A DNA stretch of 64,000 nucleotides. It comes from Paracraurococcus lichenis. Its GTDB lineage: Bacteria; Pseudomonadota; Alphaproteobacteria; Acetobacterales; Acetobacteraceae. A program made the translations under genes and the position numbers. Positions 53,602 through 62,701 of this stretch are shown here, one piece after another. The stretch covers positions 62,001-126,000 of the forward strand of contig NZ_JAUTWS010000011.1 of NCBI RefSeq assembly GCF_030657435.1, written 5' to 3'. Each line of letters begins with the position of its first letter. Position 1 is the first letter of the stretch. The notes beneath the pieces were generated by a model that had not been told where the DNA came from, did no database searches, and saw only the letters and a list, made by a program, of their open reading frames with translations.

Positions 53602-54129
53602 TCCTTCCTCCCGTTATTGCAGGCGGTGACCCGCACCTCTTTGGATGCGGGCGTCAGGCGCGAGTGGTCTGAACTCTGGCAACGGCCGGTCCTCGCTGCC
53701 GGCCGCCGGTTGCGCGAGCCTCGGCCTCGACCAAGGCTTCGCCCAGCGGATGCAAGGCCGGGCACAGCCTGGTCATGGTGGTGGCACGGCAGCGCACCGG
53801 CACGAGGCGCCTCCTCAATGGAGCAGACCCGCGCGAGCCTACAGTCGGCCGTGGTGGTGTGGAAGAAGAATGCAACACGCCAGACTTGTGCCGGAACAAG
53901 GCCCTGTCGCTCATATAACGCGCAAGTATTTAATCGCAGTCACCACTCAACTTTCGCGGCATGAGACCATGGCAGTGGCCAAGGAGGCCGCCGCAGCACT
54001 TGGTCCCGTCGGCCCGGCGCTGCCGCGCGCTGCATGCGCAGCATAGGCCGGCCAGCGGCAGGGATCTCCGTCCCGCCCCTGGCATGGGCATTGCAAAACC
54101 ACGCCCGCTGCGGCGAGGCTCTTCCGCTC
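53602..54129. other. 528-bp divergent regulatory gap
   Basis: Separates the PQQ dehydrogenase and ABC transporter starts. An AT-rich patch at 53912-53934 (ATATAACGCGC and AGTATTTAAT) stands out in GC-rich DNA and probably holds promoter elements, but I could not pair -35 and -10 hexamers with confidence. No gene is supported. Confidence 0.4.
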
Positions 54130-54957
54130 ATGTCCGATCCATCCCTGGCCCTGGCGCGCCCGGCCGCATCAGCGCCGCGCCGGCCGCATGCCGCCCTCCC
54201 CCGGCCGCTCTATGGCGCCGCCGCCGTCCTCGCCATGCTGCTGGCCTGGTGGGCAGTCTCGGGCGGCCGCGTCGTCCCGGCCGCGCTCCTCCCCTCCCCG
54301 GCCGAGGTCTGGCGCGCCCTCGGCGAGATCCTGCGAGAGGGCTATCGCGGCACCACCCTCGGCGGGAACATCCTCTCGACGCTGGGCCGACTCGGCGGCG
54401 GCTTCGGCCTCGCGGTGCTCACCGGCGTGCCGCTCGGCCTCTGGATGGGGCTGAACCGCCATGCCGCCGCGGCCATCGACTGGATCATCCAGTTCCTGCG
54501 GCCGCTGCCGCCGCTCTCCTACATGATCCTGCTGATCCTCTGGCTCGGCACCGGCGATGCCTCGAAGACCGCGCTGCTCTTCCTCACCGCCTTCCCGATC
54601 GTGGTCGCCGCCAGCGCCGCCGGCGTGCGCGGCGTCCGGCGCCAGCGCATCCAGGCGGCGCAGGCGCTCGGCGCCTCCCGCGCCCAGGTCTTCCGCCACA
54701 TCGTCCTGCCCTCCGCCGCGCCGATGATCTTCACGGGGTTGCAGATCGCCCTCGCCGCCGCCTTCTCCACCGTCGTCTCGGCCGAGCTCATGGCGGCGAC
54801 CGACGGGCTCGGCTGGATGGTCATCTCGGCCAGCCACTTCCTCCGCAACGACGTCATCATCCTCTGCATCCTGGTGCTCGGCCTGCTCGGCGTGGCGCTT
54901 GCCTGGGCGCTCCGGGCGCTCGACCGGCGGATCGTCCACTGGCGGGGACGGGACTGA
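54130..54957 (+). CDS. ABC transporter permease, SsuC/TauC type (first copy)
   Basis: 275 aa, about six membrane helices. PAEVWRALGEILREGYRG and the EAA loop AAQALGASRAQVFRHIVLPSA identify the nitrate/sulfonate/taurine permease family. Start at 54130 (MSDPSLALARP). Overlaps the second permease by 1 bp. Paired with a paralogue, so the transporter is probably a heterodimer. Confidence 0.9.
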   Translation: MSDPSLALARPAASAPRRPHAALPRPLYGAAAVLAMLLAWWAVSGGRVVPAALLPSPAEVWRALGEILREGYRGTTLGGNILSTLGRLGGGFGLAVLTGVPLGLWMGLNRHAAAAIDWIIQFLRPLPPLSYMILLILWLGTGDASKTALLFLTAFPIVVAASAAGVRGVRRQRIQAAQALGASRAQVFRHIVLPSAAPMIFTGLQIALAAAFSTVVSAELMAATDGLGWMVISASHFLRNDVIILCILVLGLLGVALAWALRALDRRIVHWRGRD

Positions 54958-55724
54958 TGCGCGCCCTCCCGAACTGGCTCGTCACCACCCTCTCGGTCCT
55001 GCTGGTCCTCTCGGCCTGGATCCTCGTCACGCAGATGGGATGGGTCCGCGACCTCTTCCTGCCGGGGCCGCGCGACCTCTGGCTCGGCTTCGAGGAGCTC
55101 TGGGAGGACGGCTACAAGGGCCGCAGCCTCTTCGAGCATCTGGGCATGAGCCTGCTGCGCGTCGGCGCCGGCTTCCTGACCGGGGCCATCGCCGGTACCG
55201 CACTCGGCCTCGCCATGGGCATGTCGCGCCGCCTGGACGCCGCGGCGGCGCCCTTCATCGAGTTCCTCCGCCCCCTGCCGCAGCTTGCCTATCTCGTGCT
55301 GCTCATCGTCTGGCTCGGCATCGGGGAGGCGAGCAAGATCACCATGCTCTTCCTCGCCGCGCTCCCCGTCGCTGCCGTCGCGGCGCGGGACGGCGTGCGG
55401 AACATCCCGCCCGAGCGGATCCGCATGGCGGAATCCCTCGGCGCCAGCCGCGGGCAGATCTTCCGCCATGTCATCGCGCCGAGCGCACTCGCAGAAATCC
55501 TGACCGGCGCGCGCCTCGCGCTCGGTATCGTCTACGGCACGCTCATCGCCTCCGAGATCATCGCCGGGTCCAACGGCATCGGCTGGATGATCCTCGATGC
55601 CGGGCGCTTCCTGCGCTCCGACTACGCCTTCGTCGGCATCCTCGTCATCGGCGTGACGGGGGTGCTGATCGACCGGCTGCTGCTCTGGCTCGAGCGCCGC
55701 GTGGTGCACTGGGCCGGCCGCTGA
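54957..55724 (+). CDS. ABC transporter permease, SsuC/TauC type (second copy)
   Basis: 255 aa, paralogue of the preceding gene (FLRPLPQLAYLVLLIVWLGIG against FLRPLPPLSYMILLILWLGTG, both split). EAA loop MAESLGASRGQIFRHVIAPSA. ATG shares a base with the upstream stop. Confidence 0.9.
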   Translation: MRALPNWLVTTLSVLLVLSAWILVTQMGWVRDLFLPGPRDLWLGFEELWEDGYKGRSLFEHLGMSLLRVGAGFLTGAIAGTALGLAMGMSRRLDAAAAPFIEFLRPLPQLAYLVLLIVWLGIGEASKITMLFLAALPVAAVAARDGVRNIPPERIRMAESLGASRGQIFRHVIAPSALAEILTGARLALGIVYGTLIASEIIAGSNGIGWMILDAGRFLRSDYAFVGILVIGVTGVLIDRLLLWLERRVVHWAGR

Positions 55725-55753
55725 TGCATCCGCACACCACGGGGGAGAATACC

Positions 55754-56767
55754 ATGACCGCCATCACCCGCCGCGCCGCGCTGGCCGCGGCCGCCGCGAC
55801 CTTGGTCGCCGGCCGCGCCGGCGCGCAAGGCAAGCCCGCCGGCGCCAAGGTCGGCTTCTTCACCGAAGCCAAGCCCACCATGATCGCCAAGGGCCAGGGC
55901 TGGTTCGCCGAGGGCGTCGGCGCGCCCATCACCTGGACCGAGTACGGCAGCGGCGCCGAGATCAACACGGCGATGATCGGCGGCTCCTGCGACATCGGCC
56001 TCGCCACCGGCTCGGTCGCCACCGCCTCCGGCATCGCCCAGGGGCTGCCCTTCCAGGTCGTCGGCCTCGTCGACAATATCGGCCCGGCCGAGGAGATGAC
56101 GGTCCGCACCGCGGCCAACATCAAGACCGCCGCCGACTTCAAGGGGAAGAAGGTGGCGACGCCCTTCGGCTCGACCAGCCATTTCCGCCTGCTCGGCTTC
56201 CTCAAGACCAATGGGTTGACGCTGCGCGACGTCACGGTGCTCGATATGCGCCCGGCCGCCATCCAGGCCGCCTGGATCAAGGGCGAGATCGACGCCGCCT
56301 ATGTCTGGGCCCCGGCCAAGAGCAAGATCATCGAGGCCGGCGGCGCCCCCTTCCGCACCTGGGACACGCTGGACAAGGCGGGCTATGCCATCGCCGACGT
56401 CATCATCGTCCACAACGACTTCGCCAAGACCTACCCTGACTCGGTCGTCGGCTTCCTCCGCGCCTATGGCCGCGCGCTGAAGATGTGGCGCGACACGCCG
56501 GAGGAGGCGGCGAAGATCGTGGCGCAGCAGGCCGGCGTGACGCCCGAGGTCGCGCTGGCGGAGATGAAGGCCTACGACTTCGTCGACCTCGCCGCCCAGG
56601 CCGGCGAGCAGTGGCTCGGCGTGCCGGGCAAGCCCGGCAAGTTCGCCGAGGTCCTGAAGGGCACCGCCGACTTCCTGGTCGAGCAGCGCTCCATCCGCTC
56701 CGCCCCCGGCATCGAGGCCTTCGGCAAGGCGCTCAACTCCACCTTCCTGCAGAAGGCGGTGGCGTGA
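55754..56767 (+). CDS. substrate-binding protein, taurine/sulfonate type
   Basis: 337 aa. N-terminal TRRAALAAAAATLVAGRAGA suggests a Tat or Sec signal. VATPFGSTSHFRLLGFLKTN, then MRPAAIQAAWIKGEIDAAYVWAP (split), is the TauA/SsuA pattern. Ligand unknown; aliphatic sulfonate, taurine or a small organic anion is usual. 29 bp after the permease; overlaps the ATPase by 4 bp. Confidence 0.85.
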   Translation: MTAITRRAALAAAAATLVAGRAGAQGKPAGAKVGFFTEAKPTMIAKGQGWFAEGVGAPITWTEYGSGAEINTAMIGGSCDIGLATGSVATASGIAQGLPFQVVGLVDNIGPAEEMTVRTAANIKTAADFKGKKVATPFGSTSHFRLLGFLKTNGLTLRDVTVLDMRPAAIQAAWIKGEIDAAYVWAPAKSKIIEAGGAPFRTWDTLDKAGYAIADVIIVHNDFAKTYPDSVVGFLRAYGRALKMWRDTPEEAAKIVAQQAGVTPEVALAEMKAYDFVDLAAQAGEQWLGVPGKPGKFAEVLKGTADFLVEQRSIRSAPGIEAFGKALNSTFLQKAVA

Positions 56768-57546
56768 CGGATTTCGTCCGCTTCGACGGGGTCTCCGTCC
56801 GCTACGGGGAGGGCGCCGGCGCGGTGCTCGCGCTCGAGCGGGCGGATCTCGGCTTCGCCCGCGGCGACTTCGTCTGCATCGTCGGGCCGTCCGGCTGCGG
56901 CAAGACCACGCTGATGCAGACGCTGGCGGGCTTCCTGCGCCCGACCGGCGGCGCGGTCTTCCTCGACGGCAGGCCCGTCACGGGCCCGGCGCCGGAGCGC
57001 GGCGTGGTCTTCCAGCAGCCGACGCTCTTCCCCTGGATGACGGTCGCCGCCAATGCCGGCTTCGGCCCGCGCATGCGCGGCGAGGCGCCGCGCCAGGCGA
57101 CGGAGCGGGTGGAATACTGGCTGCGCACCACCGGCCTCTGGGAGTTCCGGGCGCGCTACCCCTACGAGCTTTCGGGCGGCATGCAGCAGCGCCTCGCCAT
57201 CGCCCGCGCATTGTGCAACGAGCCGCTGGTGCTGCTGATGGACGAGCCCTTCGGCGCGCTGGATGCGCTGACCCGCGAGCACATGCAGGAGGAGCTGCAC
57301 GCCGTCTGGCGCCGCACCGGCATGACCGTGGTCTTCATCACCCACAGCGTCGAGGAGGCCGTCTATCTCGGCACCGAGGTGGTGGTGATGTCGCCCCGCC
57401 CCGGCCGGATCGTCGAGCGCATCCCGCTGCCCTTCGCGCGGGAGCGGGCCGAGGAGGACATCCGCCAGGTCAAGTCCAGCCCGGACTTCATCGCGGCGCG
57501 GGAGCGGGTGCTGTCGCTGATCTGGGGCATGCAGCATGACGCCTGA
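56764..57546 (+). CDS. ABC transporter ATP-binding protein, SsuB/TauB type
   Basis: 260 aa from GTG (GTGA overlap). Walker A GPSGCGKTT (41-49), Q loop FQQPTLFPW, signature ELSGGMQQR, Walker B LLMDEPFGALD, and switch His in FITHSVEEA. Energises the two upstream permeases. No taurine dioxygenase or sulfonate monooxygenase gene follows. The stop codon lies within a 16-bp direct repeat. Confidence 0.93.
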   Translation: MTDFVRFDGVSVRYGEGAGAVLALERADLGFARGDFVCIVGPSGCGKTTLMQTLAGFLRPTGGAVFLDGRPVTGPAPERGVVFQQPTLFPWMTVAANAGFGPRMRGEAPRQATERVEYWLRTTGLWEFRARYPYELSGGMQQRLAIARALCNEPLVLLMDEPFGALDALTREHMQEELHAVWRRTGMTVVFITHSVEEAVYLGTEVVVMSPRPGRIVERIPLPFARERAEEDIRQVKSSPDFIAARERVLSLIWGMQHDA

Positions 57547-57588
57547 TGCATGCCTTCGGCATGACGCCTGATGCGGGCCTCCGGCCCG
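57534..57588 (+). terminator. tandem repeat with two small hairpins after the ABC operon
   Basis: GCATGACGCCTGATGC occurs at 57534-57549 (over the stop codon) and exactly again at 57559-57574. Each copy leads into a hairpin: CATGCC-TTC-GGCATG (57549-57563) and CGGGCC-TCC-GGCCCG (57574-57588). Looks like a duplicated terminator-like element without T-runs. Confidence 0.55.
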
Positions 57589-57648
57589 ACTGGACGGGAG
57601 GGCGCCGCCGTCGGAAGGTTCCTCCCGCCATCGGAGGAACCCGGCACG

Positions 57649-58248
57649 ATGAAGCTCGCCTATTCGCCCGCCAGCCCCTATGTCCGCAAATGCCTCGCCA
57701 GCGCCATCCTGCGCGGCATCGACGACCGGATCGAGCTCTGGACGGTGCCGACCACCGACCCGGCGCTGGCCGCGGTGAACCCGCTGTCGAAGGTGCCGAC
57801 GCTCGTCCTCGATGACGGCACGGTGCTCTACGACAGCCCGGTCATCTGCGAATATCTCGACAGCATCGGCGATGCCCCGCCGCTCTTCCCCGCGCCCGGC
57901 CCGGCGCGCTGGAATGCCCTGCGGCAGGAGGCGCTGGGCGACGGCATCCTGGATGCCACCCAGCCCCGGCGGCGGGAGGTGGCGCTGCCGCAGGACGAGG
58001 GGCGGCAGCAATACATCACCCTGCAGCAGGGCAAGGTCGCCCGGGCGCTCGAGGTGCTGGAGGCCGAGGCCGACCGCCTCGGCGCGCTGGCGACGATCGG
58101 CGAGGTCACCATCGCCTGCGCGCTCGGCTATCTCGACTTCCGCTACCCGCACGAGCCCTGGCGGCCGGGACACCCGAAGCTGGAGGCCTGGTACGCCAAG
58201 GTGGCGGCGCTGCCCGCCATGACCCGCACCGCGCCGCCGCCGGCCTGA
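57649..58248 (+). CDS. glutathione S-transferase family protein
   Basis: 199 aa from MKLAYSPASPYVRKC, the thioredoxin-fold N-terminus in which Ser or Tyr contacts glutathione. NPLSKVPTLVLDDG with the cis-Pro and DSPVICEYLD follow; C-terminal helices end in WYAKVAALPAM. Role in detoxification or isomerisation unknown. An in-frame ATG 78 bp upstream lies in the intergenic repeat and lacks support. Confidence 0.9.
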   Translation: MKLAYSPASPYVRKCLASAILRGIDDRIELWTVPTTDPALAAVNPLSKVPTLVLDDGTVLYDSPVICEYLDSIGDAPPLFPAPGPARWNALRQEALGDGILDATQPRRREVALPQDEGRQQYITLQQGKVARALEVLEAEADRLGALATIGEVTIACALGYLDFRYPHEPWRPGHPKLEAWYAKVAALPAMTRTAPPPA

Positions 58249-58393
58249 ACCCGCGCCGGGGGAGGGAGGCCAGGAGCGCCGCCCTCCCCCGGCCGCCGTC
58301 ATTCCCCCCGCCCATATCGCCCATCCCGGGTCCCGATTGGCGCCCGGCCGGTCGCGGCTGCATCCTCGCCCCCGAGACGAGGAGCCCGCCCGC

Positions 58394-58906
58394 ATGCCCG
58401 ACACCCCGCACCCCGCCGCGGCCATCCATCCGGAGGCCCGCATCGGCCATGTCCACCTGAAGGTGGCCGATCTCGACCGCGCCCTCGCCTTCTGGCGCGA
58501 CGTCATCGGCCTCGAGGTGCAGCAGGTCATGGCGGGGCAGGCCGCCTTCCTCTCGGCCGGCGGCTACCACCACCACATCGCCCTCAACACCTGGGAGAGC
58601 GCCGGCGGGCCGCCCCCGCCGCGCGGCACCACCGGCCTCTACCATGTCGCCCTGGTCTACCCGGACCGCCCGGCGCTGGCCGCCGCCCTCTACCGCGTGC
58701 TGCAGGCCGGGGTGCCGCTGGAGGGCGCCTCCGATCACGGCGTCTCGGAGGCGATCTATCTCCGCGACCCCGACGGCAACGGCGTCGAGCTCTATCGCGA
58801 CCGCCCGCGCATCGAATGGCCGCGCGACGAGGCGGGCCGGCTGCGCATGACCAACCGCCGCTTCGACCTCGAGGCCCTGCTGGCGGAACTGCCGCGCGCC
58901 GGCTGA
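58394..58906 (+). CDS. VOC-family (CatE-like) dioxygenase/glyoxalase protein
   Basis: 170 aa. IGHVHLKVADLDRALAFWRD starts a vicinal-oxygen-chelate module; metal ligands probably His19 region, His60-62 in YHHHIALNTW and Glu in GVELYRDRP. LYHVALVYPDRPALA begins the second half. Resembles CatE-type catechol-2,3-dioxygenase homologues in Acetobacteraceae and bacilli; the substrate is unknown. Confidence 0.85.
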   Translation: MPDTPHPAAAIHPEARIGHVHLKVADLDRALAFWRDVIGLEVQQVMAGQAAFLSAGGYHHHIALNTWESAGGPPPPRGTTGLYHVALVYPDRPALAAALYRVLQAGVPLEGASDHGVSEAIYLRDPDGNGVELYRDRPRIEWPRDEAGRLRMTNRRFDLEALLAELPRAG

Positions 58907-59020
58907 GCCACGGCCGGTCTCCCGCCCCGCGCGATGACGTTCGGGACCGCGCTGCCGGGCGGAACTTCCGGCGGCCAGGACGACTAGGGAGGAGAGGCCG
59001 GGCAAGCTGGGACGCGCGTG

Positions 59021-60112
59021 ATGACCCCGACGGAGACACCACAGGCGACCTGGCGGGCGACCGTCGCGCAATTCTGGGCCCTCGCCGGCGGCTTCTGGAC
59101 CGGCGCCGAGAGCCGCCGCCGGGCCCTCGGCACCGCCGGCGCGCTCATGCTCCTCGCGGGCTCCGAGGTGGCGCTGATGCTGCGCTTCAACACCTGGAAC
59201 CGCGACCTCTTCGATGCCCTGGAGCGGCGCGATGCGCATGCCGTGCTCCTCCAGGTCGGCGTGCTGCTGGCGATCGTCGGCGGCTTCTGCATCGCCAGTG
59301 CCGGGCAGTTGCTCTGCCGGCGGCGGCTGGCGCTGGGCTGGCGCGCCTGGCTCGGCTGGCGGCTGACCGCCGGCTGGATCGGCGCGCGCGACGGCAGCCC
59401 GGGCAACCCGGATGGCCGCATCGCCGAGGACGCCCGCGTGGCGACCGAGGAGGCGGTGGAACTCGCCGCCTCCCTCTTCCACGCCACCATGACCCTCGGC
59501 ATCTTCGTCGGCGTGCTCTGGGCGCTGTCGGACCACCCACCGACCCTCCTCGGCGGCGTCTCCTTCGCCCTGCCCGGCTACCTGCTCTGGCTCGCGGTGC
59601 TCTATGCCCTGCTCGGCATGACGGTCGCCGTGCTGGCCGGGCGGCCGCTGGTCCGCAGCACGGACCACCGGCAGGCGAGGGAGGCCGACTACCGCGCCGC
59701 CCTGGTCCGCGTACGGGATGCCGACCGGGCCGGACGCGGCGAGGCGGGGCTGCTCGCCAGCCTCTTCGGCGACCTCGCCGCCGTCTTCGAGCGGCAGAGC
59801 CGCGCCTTCGCCCGGCTGGAATTCTTCGTCTGCGCCGTGACCCGGGTGGGGTTCGGCCTGCCCTATCTGGTGGCGACGCCGGCCTATCTGGCAGGGGTGG
59901 CGAGCCTCGGGTGGCTGATGCAGGCGGCGCAGGCCTTCCAGACGGTCTCGGAGGCGCTGCGCTGGCCGGTGCAGCACATGCCGCGGCTGGCGACCTGGCG
60001 CGCCTCGGCCGAGCGGGTGATCGCCCTCGCGGCGGTGGCGCCGCAGGCGGCCCCGGTCGTGCCGGCGGCGGAACCGGAAACCGTCCCGCTGCCCGCCCCG
60101 GCGGCGCCCTGA
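59021..60112 (+). CDS. SbmA/BacA-like membrane domain protein without ATPase
   Basis: 363 aa; ATG at 59021 preferred over the adjoining GTG at 59018. RFNTWNRDLFDALERRD is typical of the SbmA/BacA and YddA membrane domain (ABC_membrane_2), and four to six helices follow (about 35-55, 75-100, 145-165, 180-205, 270-300). The sequence stops at about the point where YddA-type proteins continue into an ATPase domain, so it matches SbmA/BacA architecture, which uses proton motive force to import peptides. Ends in a Pro/Ala tail. Confidence 0.7.
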   Translation: MTPTETPQATWRATVAQFWALAGGFWTGAESRRRALGTAGALMLLAGSEVALMLRFNTWNRDLFDALERRDAHAVLLQVGVLLAIVGGFCIASAGQLLCRRRLALGWRAWLGWRLTAGWIGARDGSPGNPDGRIAEDARVATEEAVELAASLFHATMTLGIFVGVLWALSDHPPTLLGGVSFALPGYLLWLAVLYALLGMTVAVLAGRPLVRSTDHRQAREADYRAALVRVRDADRAGRGEAGLLASLFGDLAAVFERQSRAFARLEFFVCAVTRVGFGLPYLVATPAYLAGVASLGWLMQAAQAFQTVSEALRWPVQHMPRLATWRASAERVIALAAVAPQAAPVVPAAEPETVPLPAPAAP

Positions 60113-60227
60113 CCGCCCGCCCCGGCCCGGGCGGGGGAGGGCGGCACCCCCGTCAGGCTGGCTTTCGCGGCCCCGGGCGCCTACATGATCCGCGACATTC
60201 CCCGCTCCAGATCCAGAGACATCGCCC

Positions 60228-61841
60228 GTGGACGCCCTCGTCGCCCCGACGCCGGTCGCCGCCGAAGCGGCCCGGCGGCGCACCTTCGCCATCATCGCCC
60301 ATCCGGACGCCGGCAAGACCACCCTGACGGAAAAGCTCCTGCTGAAGGGCGGCGCCATCCAGCTTGCCGGCGCCGTGCGCGCCAAGGGCAATGCCAGGCG
60401 AACCCGTTCCGACTGGATGAAGATCGAGCAGGATCGCGGCATCTCGGTCGCGACCTCCGTCATGACCTTCGAGCGGGGCGGGCTGGTCTTCAACCTGCTG
60501 GACACCCCGGGCCACGAGGACTTCTCCGAGGACACCTACCGGACGCTCACGGCGGTGGATGCGGCCGTCATGGTCCTGGACGCGGCGAAGGGCATCGAGA
60601 GTCAAACGAGAAAACTCTTCGAGGTCTGCCGCCTGCGCGACATCCCGATCATCACCTTCGTCAACAAGATGGACCGGGAAGCCCGCGATCCCTTCGAGCT
60701 GATCGACGAGATCGAGAAGACCCTGGCCCTCGACGCCGCCCCGGTCGCCTGGCCGGTCGGCCGCGCCGGCGACTTCGCCGGCACCTACGACCTGCTGCAC
60801 CGCCACTTCCTGCCGGTGGATGCGGACGACGCCGCCGCCATCCCGCTCTCCGGCCTCGACGACCCGAAGCTGGCCAAGCTGGTCGGCGAGGCGCGCGCTG
60901 CCGCGCTGCGCGAGGAGGCTGAGCTGGCCGAGGCCGGGCTGAACGCCTTCGACCTCGACTCCTTCCGCGAGGGGCACCTGACGCCGGTCTTCTTCGGCTC
61001 GGCGCTGCGCGACTTCGGCGTCGGCCACCTGCTGGACGGCCTCGCCCGCTACGCCCCGCCGCCGGGCCCCCGCGAGGGCGACCCGCGCGCGGTGGAGCCG
61101 GGCGAGGACAAGCTGACCGGCTTCGTCTTCAAGGTGCAGGCGAACATGGACCCGAACCACCGGGACCGCGTCGCCTTCGTCCGGCTCTGCTCGGGCAAGC
61201 TGACCAAGGGCATGCGCCTGAAGCAGGTCCGGACGGGCAAGCAGGTGCCGGTCAACGCACCGCTCTTCTTCTTCGCCAAGGACCGCCAGGTGGCCGAGGA
61301 GGCCTGGCCGGGCGACGTGGTGGGTGTCGCCAACCACGGCACGCTGCGCATCGGCGACACGCTGACCGAGGGCGAGGCGCTGAACTTCCGCGGCGTGCCG
61401 AGCTTCGCGCCGGAGATCCTGCGTCACGTCCAGCTCGAGGACCCGATGCTGGCGAAGAAGCTGAAGACCGCGCTCGAGCAGCTCGCGGAAGAGGGCGTGG
61501 TGCAGCTCTTCCGCCCGCTCGATGGTTCGCTGCCCGTGGTCGGCGTCGTCGGGCAGCTCCAGCTCGACGTGCTGCAGTCCCGCCTGAAGGTGGAATACGG
61601 CGTCCCCGCGCGCTTCCAGGACACGATGTGGTCCATGATGCGCTGGGTCACCGGCGAGGATAAGGCGGCGCTCGAGCGCTTCGCCGCCGCCAACCGGCGC
61701 GATGCCGGCGAGGACCATGACGGCGAGCTCGTCGCCTTCTTCGGCTCCGACTGGCGGCGCAAGCGGGCCGAGGAGGAATGGCCCATGCTGCGCTTCCACG
61801 CAGTGCGGGAGCAGCACGGGCTGATCGCGGCGACGCGCTGA
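60228..61841 (+). CDS. prfC: peptide chain release factor 3
   Basis: 537 aa from GTG. G1 AHPDAGKTT, switch region DRGISVATSVMTFERGG, G3 DTPGHEDFSEDTYRT, G4 NKMDREARDP; RF3-specific C-terminal domain. GTPase that removes RF1/RF2 from the ribosome. No good ribosome site precedes the GTG, but no other in-frame start exists nearby. Confidence 0.97.
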   Translation: MDALVAPTPVAAEAARRRTFAIIAHPDAGKTTLTEKLLLKGGAIQLAGAVRAKGNARRTRSDWMKIEQDRGISVATSVMTFERGGLVFNLLDTPGHEDFSEDTYRTLTAVDAAVMVLDAAKGIESQTRKLFEVCRLRDIPIITFVNKMDREARDPFELIDEIEKTLALDAAPVAWPVGRAGDFAGTYDLLHRHFLPVDADDAAAIPLSGLDDPKLAKLVGEARAAALREEAELAEAGLNAFDLDSFREGHLTPVFFGSALRDFGVGHLLDGLARYAPPPGPREGDPRAVEPGEDKLTGFVFKVQANMDPNHRDRVAFVRLCSGKLTKGMRLKQVRTGKQVPVNAPLFFFAKDRQVAEEAWPGDVVGVANHGTLRIGDTLTEGEALNFRGVPSFAPEILRHVQLEDPMLAKKLKTALEQLAEEGVVQLFRPLDGSLPVVGVVGQLQLDVLQSRLKVEYGVPARFQDTMWSMMRWVTGEDKAALERFAAANRRDAGEDHDGELVAFFGSDWRRKRAEEEWPMLRFHAVREQHGLIAATR

Positions 61842-61851
61842 GCCTCGCCCT

Positions 61852-61872
61852 CACCCCGCCCATGGCGGGGTG
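61852..61872. terminator. bidirectional hairpin between prfC and doxX-like gene
   Basis: CACCCCGCC, loop CAT, GGCGGGGTG: 9-bp perfect stem 11 bp after prfC and 13 bp before the convergent stop. Confidence 0.6.
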
Positions 61873-61885
61873 GTGCTCTCGGCCC

Positions 61886-62323
61886 TTACCGGTTCGCCAC
61901 GCTGAGGTCGCGGCGCGAGGGCACCGGCTCCGCCTCGGCGCCGCGCCCGATATCGATCGCCCAGGCGCCCGGCCCGGCCGCGACGAAGTAGAGGAAGACG
62001 AAGCAGTAGAGGATCGCCGCGTCGCCGCCGTTCAGCGCCGGGAAGAAGCTCCGCGGCGCATGCGACATCCAGTAGGCGAAGGCCATCTCGCCCGCCAGCA
62101 CGAAGGCGACCGGCCGGGTGAAGAGGCCGAGCATCAGCAGCAGCCCGCCCACCAGTTCGAACAGCCCCGCGAACCAGAGCAGGCCGAAGGTCGGCGGCAG
62201 CGTGCCGCCCATGGGCGTGGGGAAGCCGAGCAGCTTCTGCGTACCGTGCTCGAGGAAGATCAGCGCCGCCACGATGCGCAGGATCGCGCGCATCCGCGGC
62301 GCCATGACCGCCATGTCCCACAT
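61886..62323 (-). CDS. DoxX family membrane protein
   Basis: 145 aa, four membrane helices. RIVAALIFLEHGTQKLLGFP, FGLLWFAGLFELVGGLLLMLG (split) and MAFAYWMSHAPRSFFPALNGGDAAILYCF (split) are typical of DoxX/YphA. Start at complement of 62321-62323 with AGGGGAA upstream. Roles in redox homeostasis are suggested for the family. Confidence 0.9.
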   Translation of the reverse strand: MWDMAVMAPRMRAILRIVAALIFLEHGTQKLLGFPTPMGGTLPPTFGLLWFAGLFELVGGLLLMLGLFTRPVAFVLAGEMAFAYWMSHAPRSFFPALNGGDAAILYCFVFLYFVAAGPGAWAIDIGRGAEAEPVPSRRDLSVANR

Positions 62324-62340
62324 ACCGTTCCCCTCTCGGC

Positions 62341-62424
62341 TCAATGCACCAGCAGGTGGTCAATGTTATGGACCAGGCCGTTGGTGCAGGAAATATCGGG
62401 CTCGATGAAAGGCGCATCGGCGAT
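62341..62424 (-). pseudogene. C-terminal remnant of a fasciclin-domain protein
   Basis: The minus frame ending at the TGA (complement of 62341-62343) reads APFIEPDISCTNGLVHNIDH, then LLVH, which fits the last strand block of fasciclin domains (consensus roughly V-x-x-DI-x-x-x-NGx-x-H-x-ID-x-x-L). Upstream the frame degenerates and no fasciclin H1 motif appears, so the remainder is deleted. It lies 17 bp before the doxX-like gene. Confidence 0.5.
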
Positions 62425-62701
62425 CCGCAAGGCCGATGCCGAAGCTGCCCTGGCCTGACTGCAACGCCGTCCGGCCCCCCGCCAGGGCCGGGCTCCGCAT
62501 CCCTGCATCGCCCGCTCCCGGATGGGACCGGGGCGGCACAACGCGGCGCGCCGGGCCTGGCTGCATGTTGCAGGACCGGAAACCGCCGCCGGTTCCCAGT
62601 GTTCTTAGGCCGCAACGCGCAGCGACCGAACCGGTCCGCTTGCCGCATCCACGCCCGTGCGCGGGGCACGCGCTCCCACGGGTTTGCAGGAGAGACACAG
62701 A
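62425..62701. other. gap between fasciclin remnant and lipase gene
   Basis: About 280 bp with no supported gene. Includes the ribosome site AGGAGA before the lipase GTG. Nothing else stands out. Confidence 0.4.

Noticed and set aside
53782-53797. TGGCACGGCAGCGCAC, which looks like a sigma-54 promoter before the ABC operon
   Set aside because: The GC is not 10 bp after the GG and the TTGC half is missing; only the -24 half matches.
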